Source: Lichenostomus cassidix | Lineage: Eukaryota > Chordata > Aves > Passeriformes > Meliphagidae | Length of the DNA: 64,000 nt | Reading direction: 5' to 3' | Assembly (NCBI GenBank): GCA_008360975.2 | Contig: CM039184.1 | Location: 42,727,797-42,791,796, forward strand | Shown: piece by piece, positions 1-64,000 of the stretch | Position numbering within the stretch: the stretch's first letter is position 1 | How the letters are laid out: every line of letters starts with the position of its first letter | Position numbers and translations under genes: made by a program | The notes under the pieces: model-generated | Databases searched by the model: none | The model's input: only the letters and a program-made list of their open reading frames with translations | What the model was told of the DNA's origin: nothing

Positions 1-700
1 CATGCATTTTCTACACATCACTGATGAAGATGTATTCAAGTGGTCCCAGCATCTTCAGGAAGACTCTATTTCTGACTTTACTGCCATAAAAAGTGACCAT
101 TAAGCCCTATCCTTCTCTTGCTATCTTTTAACAGGTTTTCAAGTCATGAAAAGGACATCTCTTCCATATGAGGTTCTTCAATAAATCCTTACCAAAGGAT
201 TTTTATCCTTGTGCTTTTCTGACACAGTGAACTTAAATGCTCCCTTATAGAAGTCCTACACCTTTTTCAGATGACTATGTTTATACTTGCTCTCAGTAAG
301 CTTATTCTTTATTGCCAACTCGACAATCCCATCAGGATTGGAAATTGTTCACTGGTCCATGGCTTAGCCTTCCCTCTAGACTCTCCTTTTTATAGGTGAC
401 AGCTGTGTTGGCAATCTGTCAGTTCTCTGACACAGAGGCAATCTGTAATGACAGCTGAAGACACCTTGCTCAGCAGTTCTGCAATCTCACATCTGATTTC
501 CTTCAGAGCTCTTTAATAAATGCCATTTGATCCCAAGATCTTACCAGCACCTAGTTTATCTATTTAAAACAATCACAGAGAATGTGTTGGACCACACTGA
601 CCTAAATCTTCAGGCCTAGCTGCCACAGAAAATTTGGCTTCTCTGTCACAGTCTTTATCAGTGGGTGCCCCTTGAACTTTTGTCATCACCCCTCTGACTA
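1..700 (-). mobile_element. Degraded CR1-like LINE, reverse-transcriptase segment
   Basis: Read on the minus strand, 555-430 encodes a recognisable CR1-type reverse-transcriptase segment: LGSNGIY, a stop, then ALKEIRCEIAELL, which corresponds to the conserved LGPDGI..LKEL..EIAELL block of CR1/L3 LINEs. Further along the same strand, near 60-30, GPLEYIFISDV resembles the GPVLFNIFINDL block just before the catalytic YxDD motif. Several in-frame stops and indels show that it is long dead. The more divergent, turtle/crocodile-like relationship suggests an old insertion. It may extend right towards 1900, but similarity becomes too weak to follow. The left end is cut by the window. Family assignment is from memory of consensus sequences. 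Confidence 0.65.
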
Positions 701-2935
701 GTTTCCTGCCTGGTGCCCTGCTTTTGGTGTATTTTAAAATGTTTGTGCTATCATGCTACCACCAGGAGCATCATCTTCAGATGATTTTCTTAGACTAGTT
801 ATTTTACAGTTGACCTGTGTGCGGTGCTGTGATTTTTATTTCTTTTTGAACTGTGGTACATATTTTAGCTGTGCTTCTAATGAAGTATTTAACAGCCACC
901 AGGCTATTTGTAGGTGTCTTGCTTTTTGCTTGTTGTTTATTGCTGTTTGGGCGGGATGGGGAGGGAGGTTTATTTGCATTATTAGCTGCCTTTATTTCTA
1001 AAATACCCCAGCTTATTTCAGATTTTACTTTGACTGTCCTGTCTTGCGACATTTACCCTACTGGTTGTACAGAGTAGCTATTCCATGAATACTTCTTACA
1101 TATTATGTTAGTACCCACGCACTACTCAAGCTACTGCTTTTAATTTGGATACTATTTGATTTGCATACTATTTGATCTACTAGTTGTTCCAGGAGGCAGT
1201 CATCTGTCACTGGAATGCTTTACCTCATCAGAAGCTGAAATATTTAGTCTCATTAGCATGAGGTCTTGAGATCTCTCACTTCATGTCTGAAACTTGCAGT
1301 TTCTCTTCTCTCACTTTCCAATCACTCTTGTCATCTTGATTAAAGGTCAGTAAGTAGCATGGTTCTAATTCTTTTTTAGAATAAAGTTTCCAACCATGGA
1401 GACCTACTGCTATGCTTCTTGTTTCTCCTGTAAGATGTCTGTGCTGCACTCTATGTAATCTTTCCCATATGGCCCCTCTTTGTCACCTACATATCCAGCT
1501 GTGCCAGCCTGAAGTTGTTAGCCTAGTAATAGTCTTCTACTGATTTATTTATTTTCCCACCAGGGCTATGAATGCCTGTTATACCAGGGCTGTTGTTCAA
1601 TACCACACAATTTAATTCTTCCATCCCTTTCTCAAGCTTCTAGCATTGACATAAAGCCCTTGCAAATTCTGTCCTGGTTTCCTTGCACTGCCACATGCCA
1701 GTCAACTGGCATAGTGGGTAGGCTGATCTGCCTGCCTGAATAACAGCTGAAGTACCTCTGAAAAGGCTGCAACCCCCTTCACAGTCCACATCAATCAGTG
1801 AACCAGGTGTTTTGAGTTTCAGTTTTCATCCAGCTTCTAGTTTAAATACTGCTCTACAACGTTCTGGTGTTTCCACTAGGTAGCTAGTAGGTCTTGCTCT
1901 GTTTTTGTGTAAGATATAAGCTGTCTTTCCTCTTTTTTTTGTCCTAAAGTGTTTCCCAGTTCTTAACAAACCTCTATTTCTAGAGAAGAAATAGATAAAA
2001 GCATTAGATGAAATGAGCTTTGTAAACTAGTCAATCTTATTTTCATATTTGGAGGCATTTTTATATTATGAATGAAGAAATTCCAACTGCTACTGACAGT
2101 GAACTGGCTCATGAAAAAGTACCAGTTGGAAAACTACCAGTAGGGAGGAAAAGAAAAACCAGGACTCCGATGTAGAGCATCATGTGATGGTTTGTTTCCT
2201 GAGCCACTGAAAATATACTTTGTAGGTGCACACAAAGATTTATGGGTAATTCACATAATATGAGATGTGAACAGTTAAAAAACTGACTTTTTAAATGGCA
2301 TTACTAATTCCTATATAAGCTTTTCACAAAGCTGGGTGGACACATAAAACTGGCAACTGCTGTTACTAAAGTTCCAATAGACTCATCTGTACTGAGTTAC
2401 AAGCATCATTCAGGATAATACCTTCCTCCTGCTGCTACTTCAGAAAATAAGCATATTGTGGGTTATCAAATATTGTTGCCCCCCACCCTCCCATTTTGTC
2501 ACCACAGACTCAGCTTAAAAGAATGCCAGTTCTGACTGTTGTAAGCCTTCTTGCCTTCAAGATTCCATAATGAATTCTATTATGAATTGCATCCTTTGGC
2601 AAAAGAGGGAGATGAACTTGCAATGTATGTATTCTGCATACTGCTGAATCAGGAAGAGAACTCCAGGATGAAAATGTGTAGAATACACTTTTATGTTAAT
2701 GGTTCAGAATGTCAGAGGTGATCAGAGACTCTACATAAATACTCTGTTACAAAGCAAAGTGAAGGTAAGTTGTAGTCACTAAATGATAGTTTCCTCAAGG
2801 ATATTTCTCTTAATAGTAGCTAAGGAACTAATGCTATTTTTTTCAGTTCTAAAACACATCTCAAAACAAACTTCAGGTGAAAAACCTTGGAAATACCCTT
2901 TGGATCCATGTAATACAGTTAATAAGGAAGACTTA
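701..2935. other. Intergenic DNA downstream of TUSC3
   Basis: No gene is supported here. The segment to about 1900 is slightly less AT-rich than the introns and may be the 5' continuation of the degraded LINE at 1-700, since minus-strand phrases such as GAAACTAGTCAG recur in CR1 pol. The open frames of 74-82 codons at 753-1077 overlap each other on both strands and resemble no known protein. From about 1900 to 2935 it is ordinary AT-rich sequence with no repeat I recognise. Confidence 0.4.
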
Positions 2936-2939
2936 AACA

Positions 2940-3213
2940 GAAGCCCATTATACTGAAATTTATTTAAATTCTTGAGCACACTATATTCATAACTTTTTAG
3001 CACTTCCCAATGAGATGTCTACTATATGCTTCTATAAATTACGCATTCATTGCATAAAACTGCATTCATTTCTCTATCACCATACTATATAAATTATCAC
3101 AAAAACAGATGAACCAACAAAAGATTCTTGAATACATGTAACATTGGTGGGCTGAAAATAGCAGTTATAGCTTATCTTCATGGTAAGCAGCTCTAAATGA
3201 ATCCCTCTTGAAC

Positions 3214-3229
<16 letters not shown>
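2940..3229 (-). CDS. TUSC3: TUSC3 terminal exon (FLIK stop) and 3'UTR
   Basis: Only 16 nt of this exon are coding (3214-3229): the last base of a split Ser codon, then Phe-Leu-Ile-Lys and a TGA stop at 3214-3216. The acceptor is very strong on the minus strand, TTTTCTTTCTTTTCAG. Phase matches the AG left by the exon at 10805-10895, giving the ending YPYSFLIK known for one of the two vertebrate TUSC3 isoforms. The alternative ending SDLDFE was not found in the 7.6 kb intron, though my search was by eye. The 3'UTR is short, about 270 nt if the poly(A) signal at 2959-2964 is used; the left boundary is an estimate. Confidence 0.85.
2959..2964 (-). promoter_or_regulatory. TUSC3: Probable TUSC3 poly(A) signal AATAAA
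   Basis: The plus strand TTTATT reads AATAAA on the minus strand, about 250 nt past the stop codon. It is the only canonical hexamer I found between about 1600 and the stop. U/G-rich sequence follows on the minus strand at about 2820-2895, further off than usual. Cleavage would fall near 2935-2945. Confidence 0.5.
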
Positions 3230-63923
<60,694 letters not shown>

Positions 63924-64000
63924 CTGGAAGGATAAACGCAAATACAGATTGTAATTAATGCTTACATACAGATCATCTTCCATATAAACATAATGGAGCA
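63924..64000 (-). other. Start of next upstream TUSC3 intron
   Basis: 77 bp of intron 5' of the exon at 63783-63923, ending in its polypyrimidine tract and CAG. The exons for the signal peptide and thioredoxin-like domain are outside the window. Confidence 0.8.

Noticed and set aside
753..1077. Three overlapping 74-82 codon frames on both strands
   Set aside because: No homology, opposite strands overlap, and they lie in or beside LINE-derived sequence.

Overview
This 64 kb window is AT-rich vertebrate DNA, almost certainly from a bird. The evidence is a TUSC3 gene with characteristic C-terminal sequence, several fragments of the CR1 LINE family that dominates avian genomes, and a provirus whose primer-binding site resembles the tRNA-Trp site of avian retroviruses. 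Nothing visible fixes the species. No bacterial-type operons, tRNA, rRNA or CRISPR features were seen. Most open frames in the window are chance frames in intronic DNA.

The one cellular gene is TUSC3 (N33), on the minus strand. Its C-terminal half covers the window from right to left in six exons: 63783-63923, 56937-57026, 25651-25714, 13222-13296, 10805-10895 and a terminal exon with stop codon at 3214-3229. All internal junctions carry GT/AG sites and keep phase. Together they encode the last 158 residues, including all four transmembrane segments of this oligosaccharyltransferase subunit. The signal peptide and thioredoxin-like domain lie beyond the right edge. A 3'UTR with an AATAAA on the minus strand (2959-2964) closes the gene. 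Sequence left of it is intergenic and starts with a degraded CR1 reverse-transcriptase fragment.

The introns hold mobile DNA. CR1 pieces lie at 4640-4876, 20545-20720, 22085-22290, 22395-22465, 24125-24520, 51335-51500 and 62512-62605, with a weaker one near 46103-46240. An old LTR-like repeat lies at 22490-22935, and a well-delimited solo LTR at 58605-59265. The 31 kb intron holds a young non-autonomous provirus at 41618-45011. It has two 356-bp LTRs differing at two positions, a 6-bp target duplication GTTACC, a tRNA-Trp-like PBS, a gag remnant (matrix-like ORF, then a frameshifted nucleocapsid with zinc knuckles) and a polypurine tract. It has no recognisable pol or env.

The most notable find is inside this provirus. 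In antisense orientation at about 43371-43493 there is a piece of a cellular gene: the 5'UTR, Kozak start and first ~27 codons of NUP214 (nucleoporin 214), broken by an in-frame stop. It is followed by ~500 bp of repetitive AT-rich filler where pol/env would be. The provirus has a clean TSD and nearly identical LTRs, so the composite probably moved as a unit. It looks like an undescribed chimeric retroelement carrying host sequence.
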